DNA of 64,000 bases from Deltaproteobacteria bacterium (lineage in GTDB: Bacteria; Desulfobacterota; DSM-4660; Desulfatiglandales; Desulfatiglandaceae): NCBI GenBank assembly GCA_021737785.1, contig JAIPDI010000008.1:62001-126000 (forward strand). The letters are read 5' to 3'. The stretch's first letter is position 1. Each line of letters starts with the position of its first letter. The notes under the pieces were generated by a model. The model saw only the letters and a list, made by a program, of their open reading frames with translations. It made no database searches and was not told where the DNA came from. The position numbers and the translations under genes were made by a program. Shown here in pieces: positions 42,489 to 51,225 of the stretch.

Positions 42489-44041
42489 TCCACATTCAAC
42501 ACCATGTTGAGGAGGTCCAGATTCACGTGGGTCTGGCTCTCAAACTGTCCCGCATAGGCCTCTTTTGCCTGGTCCAGCTCATAGCAGGTGGTATTGTCGA
42601 TATCCAAAAGGATGCCGGGGAGTCCGGCCTTTTCAAAATCGTCCACATGCTTGGTAAAAAAGGGCTGGCAGCAGCACCCGATAAAGGCCGATACCCCCCT
42701 GGCTTTCATGCGGCCCAGTTCGTGGATCAAGTCCTCGAAACTGACCACACAGATCCGCTTCATGCGCCGCAACCTGCCGAGGGTCCAGGCCGCGCCGATG
42801 GAACACTTGCCGCACGCCCTGCACCCCTTTTTGTGTCTCAGGTTACAGCCCAGGTCCTTGGAGCAATAGGGTAGGAGGAGGACCGACGGGTGTCGTCTCA
42901 GCACCTCATCGAAAGAACCGTTGGTCACGGAGATCAGGTTGCAGTATTCCAAGGGGATGCCGTGCCGGGCGATGGCGATCTTCTGAAGCACCTGGTCCAC
43001 CGGCTTCAGGAAGTCCTCGCAGGACATCCCCGGGACCCGGATCCGCCCCTCTTCAAAGAACCCCCGAATAATGCCGTCAAGCTCCCCTCTCTTCAGCCGC
43101 GCCCCCCGCAACCGGGCCTCCATGTCATAGAGTGCCCGGGTGGGAAAAGAGAGGAAGTCCCCGGTAATCAGGATGTCTTTGACGCGGTTTCTCTGAAGGT
43201 CCGCCGCAAAGGTGAACCGCACCAGCCCATCCTCGTTTTTGTAGGCCGACCGGACCACCTCATGGCGGGCCGCCGGGGTCCGCACCCGGTCGATCCATCG
43301 CCTGGACCGGTAATATGGGAGTTTTTGTCTGAAAAGCCGGTCTTCCTCTTGGGTCAACCCTCCCGGTTCCAGCCGGATCCCCAGATGCTCTGAAAAGCCG
43401 GTACGGATGGCCTCCTTCACCGCGTCCAGTTCCGGGACATAGCCCAGTTCCCATTTGAGACACGTCACCCGTTCCTTTACCGAATCGATCTCCTTGGCCT
43501 TCAATTTTTCCACAGGAATCCGCAGGCTCCTGAGCATGGCGTCCGCGTCAAAGTCGGTCAGCATGGTCCCCTGAAACAGAAAGGCGTCGTCGGATTCGGT
43601 CCCGCCGGTGCCGGAGATCTTTCTCCCGTTGATCTCGATATCATTGCGGGGCCTGAAAGACGATTCGAGGCCCAACCGCCTTAGGGCCGTGACCACGGGC
43701 TCGCACAGCCGCCTGAAAAGGCGGTTATTGGGCATCTTCACGTCAAAAAAGGCCTTGTCGCAGATCACCTCCCACCCGAGCTGGCTTTCATCAAACAATA
43801 TGGCGCCCCCGCCCGTGACCCGGCGGTTGATGTCGATCCCGTGTTCCAGGCAGTGGTCCAGCCGGATCTCCTCTGATACGGATTGATGAAATCCCACCAG
43901 CACGGCCCGGGGGGAGAACTGGAGGAAGTGGAGGGTATTGGGGGTCCTTCCCTGACCCTTCAGCTCCACCAGGGTCTCATCCAGGGCCATATTTCCCGCG
44001 GCCGTCATGGGGGGGGTATCTAAGAGTCGCCAGGTTTCCAT
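42476..44041 (-). CDS. Lipoate-protein ligase A-type domain fused to DUF116
   Basis: A 521-residue two-part protein. Residues 1-340 are an LplA-type ligase: RRVTGGGAIL (73-82), NDIEINGRKISGTGG with the catalytic lysine K141, and FQGTML. The part from about residue 345 is a DUF116-like cysteine-rich domain: YCSKDLGC and KKGCRACGKCSIG (C393, C399, C407, C410, C413), then a CCC (456-458). The cysteines could bind Fe-S. The gene heads the lipoate cluster. Octanoate or lipoate attachment to carrier proteins is the likely role of the first part; the second part's role is unknown. No clear ribosome site precedes the ATG; repeat DNA lies there instead. Confidence 0.85.
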   Translation of the reverse strand: METWRLLDTPPMTAAGNMALDETLVELKGQGRTPNTLHFLQFSPRAVLVGFHQSVSEEIRLDHCLEHGIDINRRVTGGGAILFDESQLGWEVICDKAFFDVKMPNNRLFRRLCEPVVTALRRLGLESSFRPRNDIEINGRKISGTGGTESDDAFLFQGTMLTDFDADAMLRSLRIPVEKLKAKEIDSVKERVTCLKWELGYVPELDAVKEAIRTGFSEHLGIRLEPGGLTQEEDRLFRQKLPYYRSRRWIDRVRTPAARHEVVRSAYKNEDGLVRFTFAADLQRNRVKDILITGDFLSFPTRALYDMEARLRGARLKRGELDGIIRGFFEEGRIRVPGMSCEDFLKPVDQVLQKIAIARHGIPLEYCNLISVTNGSFDEVLRRHPSVLLLPYCSKDLGCNLRHKKGCRACGKCSIGAAWTLGRLRRMKRICVVSFEDLIHELGRMKARGVSAFIGCCCQPFFTKHVDDFEKAGLPGILLDIDNTTCYELDQAKEAYAGQFESQTHVNLDLLNMVLNVDLDT

Positions 44042-44050
44042 ATCAAAAGA

Positions 44051-44082
44051 GGTTCAGGGTTCAGAGGTTCAAAGGTTCAGAT
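44051..44082. repeat. GGTTCAGA-type tandem array at the lplA-like start
   Basis: GGTTCAGG, GTTCAGA, GGTTCAAA, GGTTCAGA: four degenerate units of 7-8 bases. They sit 10 bases upstream of the lplA-like ATG where a ribosome site would be expected. No SD-like sequence is present there. Confidence 0.7.
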
Positions 44083-44133
44083 GAGTTGACAGACAAGACG
44101 GTGTCGAGGGCCTCGGCTCCATGGCGTATCCCC

Positions 44134-46395
44134 CTATTTGTTAAAACTCTTGGCAAAGGGATTGTTGAACGGGGCCGGCGGCCGCTTCTTCGGGGCGTCG
44201 GCCTGGGTCCTTTTGCCCGGCGGCGTTGATTTTTTCCCTCCCTTTTCAGATGGCTGTACAGGTCCCTCCTTCATGGAAAGGCTGATCCGCTTTCTCTCCA
44301 GATCCACCTCCAGGACCCTGACCGTCACCTGCTGATGGACCTTCACCACCTCGTTGGGATCCCTGACAAACCGGTCCGCCAGTTGACTGATATGCACCAG
44401 CCCGTCCTGGTGAACCCCGATATCCACAAAGGCCCCGAACGCGGTCACATTGGTAACTACGCCGGGGAGGCGCATGCCCGGCTCCACTTCCTCGATCTTT
44501 TCCACCCCTTCCTTGAACGTAAAGATCTCGAATTGGCGGCGCGGGTCCCGCCCGGGTCTGGCCAGTTCGGCCAGGATATCGGTCAGCGTAGGGATTCCCA
44601 CGGTATCCGTCACATACCGGTTCAAATCGATCCGCTCCCGAACGGCGTCCCTGGTCAGGAGATCCGCCACCCCGAGACCGAGGTCCATGGCCATGGCCTC
44701 CACAATGCCGTAGGATTCCGGGTGAACCGCACTGGCATCCAGCGGGTTTTCCCCGTCCCGAATTCGGAGAAACCCTGCGGACTGCTCAAATGCCTTGGGT
44801 CCCAGGCGGGAGACCTCCTTGAGCTTCTCCCTGGAGGAAAAGGCGCCGTTCTTATCGCGATGGGTGACGATATTTCGGGCCAGTTGGGGACCCAGGCCCG
44901 ACACATAGGCAAGAAGCTGCTGGCTGGCCGTGTTAACCTCCACCCCCACCCCGTTGACGCAGCTCATGACCACGTCGTCCAGGCTCCGCTTGAGGGCCGG
45001 CTGGTTGACGTCGTGCTGGTACTGGCCCACCCCGATCGACTTGGGATCGATCTTTACCAGTTCGGCCAGAGGATCCATGAGCCGCCTTCCGATGGATACG
45101 GCCCCCCGGTAGGTCAGGTCCAGATCGGGGAATTCCTCTCTGGCCGCATCCGATGCCGAATAGATGGAGGCCCCGCTCTCATTGACGAGCACCACCGGGA
45201 TATCGGCCGAAAGGGGGAGCGACCGGACAAAGGCTTCGGTCTCCCTTCCTGCGGTCCCGTTCCCGATGGCGATGGCCTCCACCCCATGGGCCTCCACCAG
45301 TCTCTGAACCGTCTTCCCGGCCTCTTGCTTGGCATTTTCAGACTTGAACAAGAATATGGTTTCTGTCTTCAGCAGTTTGCCCTGGCGATCGAGACAGACC
45401 GCCTTACAGCCGGTGCGGATCCCGGGATCGATGGCCATGACCCGCTTTTGCCCGAGGGGCGGGGCCAGGAGGAGTTCCCTCAGATTACCCGCAAACACCT
45501 TGATGGCGTCCTCGTCGGCCCGTTTCTTGGTCTCCAGCCGGGCCTCTGTTTCCATGGAAATGGAGAGGAGCCGCTTATACCCGTCATGCACCGCCTCTTT
45601 GACCTGTTGAGACGCCGCGCCCTCTCCCTTGACAAACATCTCCTCCAGAACGGCCAGGGCCTCCGCCTCAGGGGGCTCGATCCGCAGGTCGATCACGCCC
45701 TCCTTCTCCCCCCTGCGCATGGCCAGGATCCGGTGCGACGGCGCAGCCGGAACAGGCTCTTCCCAATCAAAGTAGTCTCTGAACTTGGCCCCTTCGGTCT
45801 CCTTTCCCGGAATCACCTTGCAGTGAAAAATCCCTTTCCGTCCATAGAGGGCCCGCATCCCCTCTCGGGCCGCCTGATCTTCGTTCACCCACTCGGCAAT
45901 GATGTCGCGGCACCCGGCAAGGGCCTCCTCTGCGGTGGCCACCCCCTTTTCCGGGTCGATATACCCGGCCGCGGCCGCCACCGGGTCGGTCTCGTCCGAT
46001 TGTTCGAAGATAAGGGTTGCCAGGGGCTCCAGTCCCTTTTCCCTGGCCACCGTGGCCCGGGTGCGACGTTTGGGCCTGTAGGGGAGATAGATGTCCTCCA
46101 GGGTAGTCAGGGTATCGGCAGAAACGATACTTTTTTCCAGCGCTTCCGTAAGGATTTCCCGCTCCCTGAGCGATTTCAGGATGGCGTCCCTCCGGTTGTC
46201 CAGGGCCTCCATCTGGGCCATGGTGTCGCGGATCGACGTGATGGCCACCTCGTCGAGGGAGCCGGTGACCTCTTTCCGGTACCGGGCAATGAAGGGGACC
46301 GTGTCCCCTGCGTCAAGCAGCCGGGCCGCGGCCTCCACCTGCCGGAGCGGCAGACTCAGCTGACCCGCAATCCTGTTGAGATGTTCCGCATTCAT
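44134..46395 (-). CDS. tex: Tex-family S1 RNA-binding protein
   Basis: The 753-residue product is a Tex homologue. It has the Tex N-terminal domain (IARYRKEVTGSLDEVAITSIRD), a YqgF-like RNase H domain (AIDPGIRTGCKAVCLD), a helix-hairpin-helix (VNEVNTAS-like SQQLLAYVSGLGPQLARNIV), and a C-terminal S1 domain (PGVVTNVTAFGAFVDIGVHQDGLVHIS). Tex binds nucleic acid and influences transcription; its precise role is not settled. The start at 46395 follows GGAGG; the frame extended upstream is unlikely. A basic, Pro/Lys-rich tail ends the protein. Confidence 0.96.
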   Translation of the reverse strand: MNAEHLNRIAGQLSLPLRQVEAAARLLDAGDTVPFIARYRKEVTGSLDEVAITSIRDTMAQMEALDNRRDAILKSLREREILTEALEKSIVSADTLTTLEDIYLPYRPKRRTRATVAREKGLEPLATLIFEQSDETDPVAAAAGYIDPEKGVATAEEALAGCRDIIAEWVNEDQAAREGMRALYGRKGIFHCKVIPGKETEGAKFRDYFDWEEPVPAAPSHRILAMRRGEKEGVIDLRIEPPEAEALAVLEEMFVKGEGAASQQVKEAVHDGYKRLLSISMETEARLETKKRADEDAIKVFAGNLRELLLAPPLGQKRVMAIDPGIRTGCKAVCLDRQGKLLKTETIFLFKSENAKQEAGKTVQRLVEAHGVEAIAIGNGTAGRETEAFVRSLPLSADIPVVLVNESGASIYSASDAAREEFPDLDLTYRGAVSIGRRLMDPLAELVKIDPKSIGVGQYQHDVNQPALKRSLDDVVMSCVNGVGVEVNTASQQLLAYVSGLGPQLARNIVTHRDKNGAFSSREKLKEVSRLGPKAFEQSAGFLRIRDGENPLDASAVHPESYGIVEAMAMDLGLGVADLLTRDAVRERIDLNRYVTDTVGIPTLTDILAELARPGRDPRRQFEIFTFKEGVEKIEEVEPGMRLPGVVTNVTAFGAFVDIGVHQDGLVHISQLADRFVRDPNEVVKVHQQVTVRVLEVDLERKRISLSMKEGPVQPSEKGGKKSTPPGKRTQADAPKKRPPAPFNNPFAKSFNK

Positions 46396-46660
46396 ATCTC
46401 CTCCAAATGACGATAATTTTCCTCCCTGCCATGGCCGGGCCCGGAGAGCGGGCACTCAGCCTTACAGCGATGTCAGACCCGTGTGCTGAGGTGCTTGCGG
46501 TTTGCAAAGGTGGGATCAGTGGTCCCGTGGTGAAGCCGGCATGACAGCGGCAGGCGCCTGCAAGTCCTGCAGTTCACGATGCATCAGGGGTGCTGTTTCC
46601 ATATCATACCGCATCTTTTTGTCAAGGGCGATACCCCTCCCGGAACATTCCCGACGCCCC

Positions 46661-47152
46661 CTAATCCACTTTACACGCTTTTCCAATGGGATTGGTCGGG
46701 TCCCCCCCGTTCAGCATCTGGCGCATGACCTCTCTTTCAGGTCCGCCGGGGAGATTTCCCTTTACCTCGGCCTCGATGACCACGGTGCCGTCCGAATGGG
46801 TGAATACCACCTCTGCCTCGCCAAACCCCCGGTCATTCATCTTTTTAATGGTCAGCTCACAGGTGACGGTATCGCCGATATATACGGGCTTTTTGAATTT
46901 GAAATTCATCTCCGTTGCCAGCCAGCCCACCTGCCCCCCGATCTCGGTCAGCAGGCTCCCGACCAGCAGTCCGTGGCAGATCCTTCCTCTGAAGTTCTTG
47001 ATCGCTGTAAATCGCCTGTCAAAATGTACGGGATTGTAGTCCCGGGTTGTTTCTGCAAAGTCAATGACATCCCGTTCCGTGAAGGTCCGGGTCACACAGA
47101 ACCGATCCCCGATCCGAATGCCCTTTACAGCCCTCATCCGCATGGATGCCAT
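46661..47152 (-). CDS. MaoC-family (R)-hydratase-like protein
   Basis: The 163-residue hot-dog protein has the MaoC signature FAETTRDYNPVHFDRRF, with the catalytic Asp and His, and GRICHGLLVGSLLTE. It probably hydrates an enoyl-CoA to (R)-3-hydroxyacyl-CoA. AAGGGGGG precedes the ATG. It lies about 265 bases upstream of tex on the same strand with no obvious functional link. It could take part in acyl-CoA metabolism with the CoA ligase at 6.7 kb, but the genes are 40 kb apart. Confidence 0.9.
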   Translation of the reverse strand: MASMRMRAVKGIRIGDRFCVTRTFTERDVIDFAETTRDYNPVHFDRRFTAIKNFRGRICHGLLVGSLLTEIGGQVGWLATEMNFKFKKPVYIGDTVTCELTIKKMNDRGFGEAEVVFTHSDGTVVIEAEVKGNLPGGPEREVMRQMLNGGDPTNPIGKACKVD

Positions 47153-47420
47153 GGGTTACCCCCCTTTTCACAAGGTATTCTGCTGTATAATTGATGCAGC
47201 CCTGGATTTCAACGGAAATCAGGCCTGGTGGAGCTTCTGAGGGTTGTGCAAAAAGGGCCTGGCGTCTTCCATCGGGCTGCGAGGTTTTTATGGAAGTCAC
47301 GGCGGGTATAAAAGAATGAGGGCTGAGGGAGCCATCGTTTTGATGGCAAAGCCCTCGAGCGCCACCAGATGCTCCGGTTTTACCACAGGTACGATCCGAC
47401 TGCCCAGGACGAAGTTCTTG

Positions 47421-47867
47421 TTAGAGATGGACGATTTTAACCCCTCCCCATGTCTCTGCCAGGTGTTCGGCCACGAGGCGGCGATGGCAATGGTCGGGTT
47501 TGTCCTCACTGCAGAGGAGACAGGCATTGTCGAACAGGTCCCTTAAAAGGGTCTCTTCGGGCTTTCTTTGGCGTAACAGGGACCAAAACGCCTTTTCGTA
47601 AGCCGACCAGTCCCCCTTCTTTTTCTTGAAATTGTCCATGATCTCCTGGGTGGGGGCCAGCTCCGGCAGGTGAATATAGTCGATTCCACCGATGGCCTTC
47701 AGAAAATAGCGAAGGTCATCCCGCTTGGTAAAACCGGCGAGCTGCGACACATTGTTGAGGCGTATGTCGATGACCCGTTTCACCCCGGCCCTCTGCAGCC
47801 TGCCGAAAAACGCCTCGGCCGGTTTCCGGGTGAAGCCTATGGTGAACAGATTTATGGTACCCATCAT
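47421..47867 (-). CDS. DUF488 family protein
   Basis: The 148-residue protein matches DUF488, with FTIGFTRKPAEAFFGRLQRAGVKRVIDIRLNN at the N-terminus, the YIHLPELAPT region and, at the C-terminus, ACLLCSEDKPDHCHR (a Cys-His motif typical of the family) followed by VAEHLAE. Function is unknown. Its double ATG (47867/47864) follows GGAAGGGAA. It lies 69 bases after recQ. Confidence 0.92.
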   Translation of the reverse strand: MMGTINLFTIGFTRKPAEAFFGRLQRAGVKRVIDIRLNNVSQLAGFTKRDDLRYFLKAIGGIDYIHLPELAPTQEIMDNFKKKKGDWSAYEKAFWSLLRQRKPEETLLRDLFDNACLLCSEDKPDHCHRRLVAEHLAETWGGVKIVHL

Positions 47868-47936
47868 GGTTCCCTTCCACTCTCGTGTGACGTCTTGTCG
47901 TTCTCCTGAACATACGCGATCCGGTCGCCCTGCATG

Positions 47937-49796
47937 TCATAGGCCCGCTCCACCATTTCTTCGGGAGACGTGAACAGGTCTTTTTCGCGTCCCTTTAGCG
48001 GTCTCATGGATTCCACGGGGTTTGCAGTAGTCCCGAATCATATCAAGGAACAAAGGTCCGTAGGTCTTCTGCTTGGCCGCGCCTACCCCGTGAATATCCA
48101 TCAGCCGCATCTCGCTTTGTGGAAAAAAGGTAGCCATCTCCATCAGGGTCCGGTCAGGGAAGATTACGTAGGGGGGGACATTGGCGCTGTCGGCCAGACG
48201 CTTTCGCTCCTTTCGGAGGATATCGAACAAGGCCCTGTCATATGCCCCCGCCGCCTGCACCTCCGGATCCGGCCGGGGCTCCGCAAGCCGCCCCAGGACC
48301 TTTTCCCGGCCCTTCATGACCTTCCAGGCGTTTTCGGTCAAGCTGAGCCCCCCGAATTCCATATCCTGATTCAGGAGCTTTTTCTGGATGAACTGGCGGG
48401 AGAGATAGTACCACTCCTTCTTGGAATGTTCCGTCCCGATCCCGTAGGTGGAGAGCTGATGATGCCTGAGACCGAGGACCCTTTTGGCCTGGGATCCGCG
48501 CAGGACATCGATAATGTGGCCGGCCCCGAACCGTTCCCCGGTCCGCTTGACGCAGGACAAAAATTTCTGTGCGGCAATGGTGATATCCGTCAGGTCCTTT
48601 TCATCCGTCAGGCAGTTGTCGCACGCCCCGCAATTTTTTATGGGATACGCCTCCCCGAAATAATCCAGCAGAGGGATCCGCCGGCACGCCTCCGTCTCTA
48701 TGAACCCCAAAAAGGCATTCAGATGGATATTGGCGATCCGCTGCTCATGGTCCGGTTTCTGGTCGATAAAGTGCTTGACCTTCTGGATATCGCCGTAGCT
48801 GAACAGGAGGAGACAGTGGGACAAAAGGCCGTCCCTGCCGGCCCTGCCGATCTCCTGGTAATAGCCCTCCATATTCTTGGGAAGGTCGTAGTGGACCACA
48901 AACCGCACATTGGGCTTGTCGATACCCATGCCGAAGGCGATGGTGGCCGCCATGATCTGGACATCATCCCGTATAAAGAGTTCCTGGTTTCTGTTCCGGT
49001 CGGCATCCGACATGCCCGCATGATAGGGCCGGACCGAGTACCCCCGGTGATGAAGGGCCGTGGAAAGGTCATCCACCTGCCGGCGGGAGAAACAGTAGAT
49101 GATCCCGGACTGGTCCGGGAATTCTTGGATAAACGCCACGGTCTGCGCAAAAGGGTCAATTTTGTGGTCCACCCGGATGAAGAGGTTTTCGCGGTTGAAA
49201 CTCCCCACAAATTCGTTTGCGTCCCTGAACCCGAGACTGGCCTTGATGTCTTCCCGGACCCGGGGCGTGGCCGTGGCCGTGAGGGCCGTACACACCGCAC
49301 CGGGGAAGCGGCCCCTCACCCCGGCAAGCTGCCGGTATTCGGGCCGGAAGTCGTGCCCCCATTCCGAGATGCAGTGGGCCTCGTCAATGGTCAGACAGTC
49401 CACCCGAAGGGACGAAAGAAGGGTCAGCATGCCGGGTCGCAACAGGGCCTCGGGGGCCATGTAGAGGAGTTTGACGGTCCCCTCCTTCACGGCCTGCACA
49501 TTGTGTCGGAATTGTCCGGTGGTCAATGAACTGTTCAGGAATGCGGCCGGGGCCCCGGCCTGGTCCAGCTGCTCCACCTGGTCTTTCATGAGGGAGATCA
49601 AAGGGGATACAACGATGGTCAGGCCCGGAAAGATCAGTGCAGGGATCTGATAACACAGCGACTTGCCACCGCCCGTGGGCATGATGACCAGGGTGTCGCG
49701 TCTGCTCAAGACGTTTTCGATAACCTCCGCCTGAAGCGGCCTGAATGCATCGTACCCGAACACTTCTTTGAGAATATGATGCGGCATATCCCCCAT
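47937..49796 (-). CDS. recQ: ATP-dependent DNA helicase RecQ
   Basis: The 619-residue helicase has Walker A MPTGGGKSLCYQIPAL, the DEAH box (IDEAHCISEWGHDFRPEY), and motif VI (YYQEIGRAGRDG). The RecQ zinc domain has CRRIPLLDYFGE followed by CGACDNC. A winged-helix (RQC) domain follows, and a C-terminal HRDC domain (ALFDILRKERKRLADSANVPPYVIF). It unwinds DNA during recombination repair. The C-terminus ends in a short basic tail. The frame starts MGDMPHH; the second ATG is equally possible. Confidence 0.97.
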   Translation of the reverse strand: MGDMPHHILKEVFGYDAFRPLQAEVIENVLSRRDTLVIMPTGGGKSLCYQIPALIFPGLTIVVSPLISLMKDQVEQLDQAGAPAAFLNSSLTTGQFRHNVQAVKEGTVKLLYMAPEALLRPGMLTLLSSLRVDCLTIDEAHCISEWGHDFRPEYRQLAGVRGRFPGAVCTALTATATPRVREDIKASLGFRDANEFVGSFNRENLFIRVDHKIDPFAQTVAFIQEFPDQSGIIYCFSRRQVDDLSTALHHRGYSVRPYHAGMSDADRNRNQELFIRDDVQIMAATIAFGMGIDKPNVRFVVHYDLPKNMEGYYQEIGRAGRDGLLSHCLLLFSYGDIQKVKHFIDQKPDHEQRIANIHLNAFLGFIETEACRRIPLLDYFGEAYPIKNCGACDNCLTDEKDLTDITIAAQKFLSCVKRTGERFGAGHIIDVLRGSQAKRVLGLRHHQLSTYGIGTEHSKKEWYYLSRQFIQKKLLNQDMEFGGLSLTENAWKVMKGREKVLGRLAEPRPDPEVQAAGAYDRALFDILRKERKRLADSANVPPYVIFPDRTLMEMATFFPQSEMRLMDIHGVGAAKQKTYGPLFLDMIRDYCKPRGIHETAKGTRKRPVHVSRRNGGAGL

Positions 49797-49981
49797 GATA
49801 ACCGATCCCCTGACGTGTAGCAGTCAGCGTCTTATGATCATTTTCATCTTCTGTGTAAGTTTATACGAAAACCGTTTGTCTTCCCGCGTCATGGGACCAG
49901 GTTAGCCTGATCTTGTGGAGAACTTCGGCGGATAAGCAATTTGGAAAAGTCTGGAGACGCCGTTGTCAGGCCTTTGGACAT

Positions 49982-49998
49982 CCGAGACACTGTCTCGG
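49982..49998. promoter_or_regulatory. Palindrome CCGAGACA-C-TGTCTCGG
   Basis: Eight-base perfect arms with a single central base, between the winged-helix ferredoxin gene and recQ. It may be an operator for recQ (186 bases upstream of its start) or a transcript-end hairpin. No T-run follows. Confidence 0.35.
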
Positions 49999-50043
49999 GC
50001 ATGCTCTTTATAGGAAGAGATTTGTGCAGCCTCTGTCCATTCT

Positions 50044-50074
50044 GCTTTCAATTCAAATCCGGAGAATAAGGCCC
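50044..50074. repeat. 31-base direct repeat, left copy
   Basis: Matches 52172-52202 at 29 of 31 positions in the same orientation, with a shared core GGAGAATAAGGCCC. The two copies are 2.1 kb apart and enclose the ferredoxin gene and the AlbA_2 remnant. Confidence 0.7.
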
Positions 50075-50107
50075 AGATTGGTCACAAAACCGATCAAATC
50101 TTCAAAG

Positions 50108-50124
50108 CCGGTTGGCAGAACCGG
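50108..50124 (-). terminator. Hairpin after the winged-helix ferredoxin gene
   Basis: CCGGTT-GGCAG-AACCGG, a perfect 6-base stem with 5-base loop, starting 10 bases past the stop codon. On the minus strand it is followed by CTTTG but no full T-run. It probably ends the ferredoxin transcript. Confidence 0.45.
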
Positions 50125-50133
50125 ATTCTATTT

Positions 50134-51225
50134 TCAAGCCCCAATGCTCCGGCTCGCCTTGATGGCCTCCCCCAGGGCCCTGCCGTTCTTCGGGATTTCG
50201 GGAAAGCCCGGCCGGCTGACCATGGCGATCGCATCCGACGGGCAGCCGGTGGCACATACGGCGCAACCGAAACAGCGGTCGCGATCCACCTGCGGGGGTC
50301 CTTCTTCTCCCAGAGAGAGGGCCTCCGCCGGGCACCGTTCCAGGCATGTCCCGCAGGCCACGCAGCGCTCGGCCTCGAAACGGGGTTCAAAGCCGGAATA
50401 AAAATAGAGGGCGGGTTTGGGCTTGGCCAGTGCCTGTTTTACCGACACGCAGTGCCACCGGTCGCAATTACAGATGAAGCCCACCTCTTCGGTGGTGTTC
50501 ATGCTCATGTGAATCAGACCGGCCTCTTCCGATTGTTTCAAGACTTCCCGGGCCTCTTCCTTGGTTACCTTCCGCCCGCCTAACCGCTCGATGGCGAACC
50601 GGGCGCCCAGGCCGAACTGCATGCAGACATCCAGGGGCATCCCGTGAATGTCCTCGTCGCGCAGGACGGCCGCATGACGGCAGTAGCAGGTAGTCACCGC
50701 AATGGGGTCGTACTGGTCAATATAGGTCTCCACCTGGTCGTAGGTATGGACCTGATTCCCGGCGGCCACGGCCCGGTCCACGGTGATGACCCGGGTGGGC
50801 GGAAAGGTGACCGCCGTTGCGTCGGTTTTCTGGTCGCAGGCCTTTTTATAGGCGGCGATGAGCCGGGCGAGCTTCTTGTGCCGTTCGGTCGTCAATCCCG
50901 GCATAAATTGGAACTCCAGTATGCCGGGCATGAACCGGGCGCTCTGGTAAAACTGGATCCCGTTCATTTTGACGGCCACGCACAGTCCCTTGTCGGCCAT
51001 GGACTCCAAGGTTTTTTCCAGTTCCGCTTCGTCCCGGCCCATCTCCCGAGCCAGGTCTTTGGCCGTAAAAGGCCCCCGCGGCATGGCATTGTTGACCTCA
51101 GCCTCTGCGGGCGTGAAGAGTTCTTCCGCCATGGCGTAGAATTCCGGAATATCCATTCCCGAGTAGCCGCCCCCGCGTTTTTTCATCACCGCCAGTAACT
51201 GTTGATACACCTCGTGGTGGGTCAT
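50134..51225 (-). CDS. Winged-helix 2[4Fe-4S] ferredoxin-type protein
   Basis: The 363-residue protein opens with a helical region of about 100 residues containing a likely winged helix-turn-helix (FTAKDLAREMGRDEAELEKTL). A middle region has extra cysteines: TTCYCRHAAV and FICNCDRWHC. At the C-terminus are two [4Fe-4S] motifs, CVACGTCLERCP and CFGCAVCATGCP. Similar proteins in anaerobes are annotated as 4Fe-4S dicluster ferredoxins near hydrogenase or Hdr genes. No partner genes are adjacent here. The start at 51225 follows AAAGGAG. It could be a redox-sensing regulator, but that is a guess. Confidence 0.85.
   Translation of the reverse strand: MTHHEVYQQLLAVMKKRGGGYSGMDIPEFYAMAEELFTPAEAEVNNAMPRGPFTAKDLAREMGRDEAELEKTLESMADKGLCVAVKMNGIQFYQSARFMPGILEFQFMPGLTTERHKKLARLIAAYKKACDQKTDATAVTFPPTRVITVDRAVAAGNQVHTYDQVETYIDQYDPIAVTTCYCRHAAVLRDEDIHGMPLDVCMQFGLGARFAIERLGGRKVTKEEAREVLKQSEEAGLIHMSMNTTEEVGFICNCDRWHCVSVKQALAKPKPALYFYSGFEPRFEAERCVACGTCLERCPAEALSLGEEGPPQVDRDRCFGCAVCATGCPSDAIAMVSRPGFPEIPKNGRALGEAIKASRSIGA

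Larger units (their letters stand above)
49797..50133. other. recQ upstream region with palindrome and repeat copy
   Basis: 337 bases containing a perfect palindrome CCGAGACA-C-TGTCTCGG (49982-49998), the left copy of the 31-base direct repeat (50044-50074) and the hairpin at 50108-50124. No gene is evident. Confidence 0.5.

Noticed and set aside
44335-46410. Open frame of 691 codons antisense to tex
   Set aside because: It lies wholly opposite the well-matched Tex gene; its length reflects high GC in the third codon position, and it has no family resemblance.
47297-47527. 76-codon minus frame after DUF488
   Set aside because: It overlaps the DUF488 gene end in another frame and has no ribosome site; it may be a remnant but cannot be supported.
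47970-49529. Open frame of 519 codons antisense to recQ
   Set aside because: The RecQ helicase on the other strand explains the region. The antisense frame has no ribosome site or known motif.
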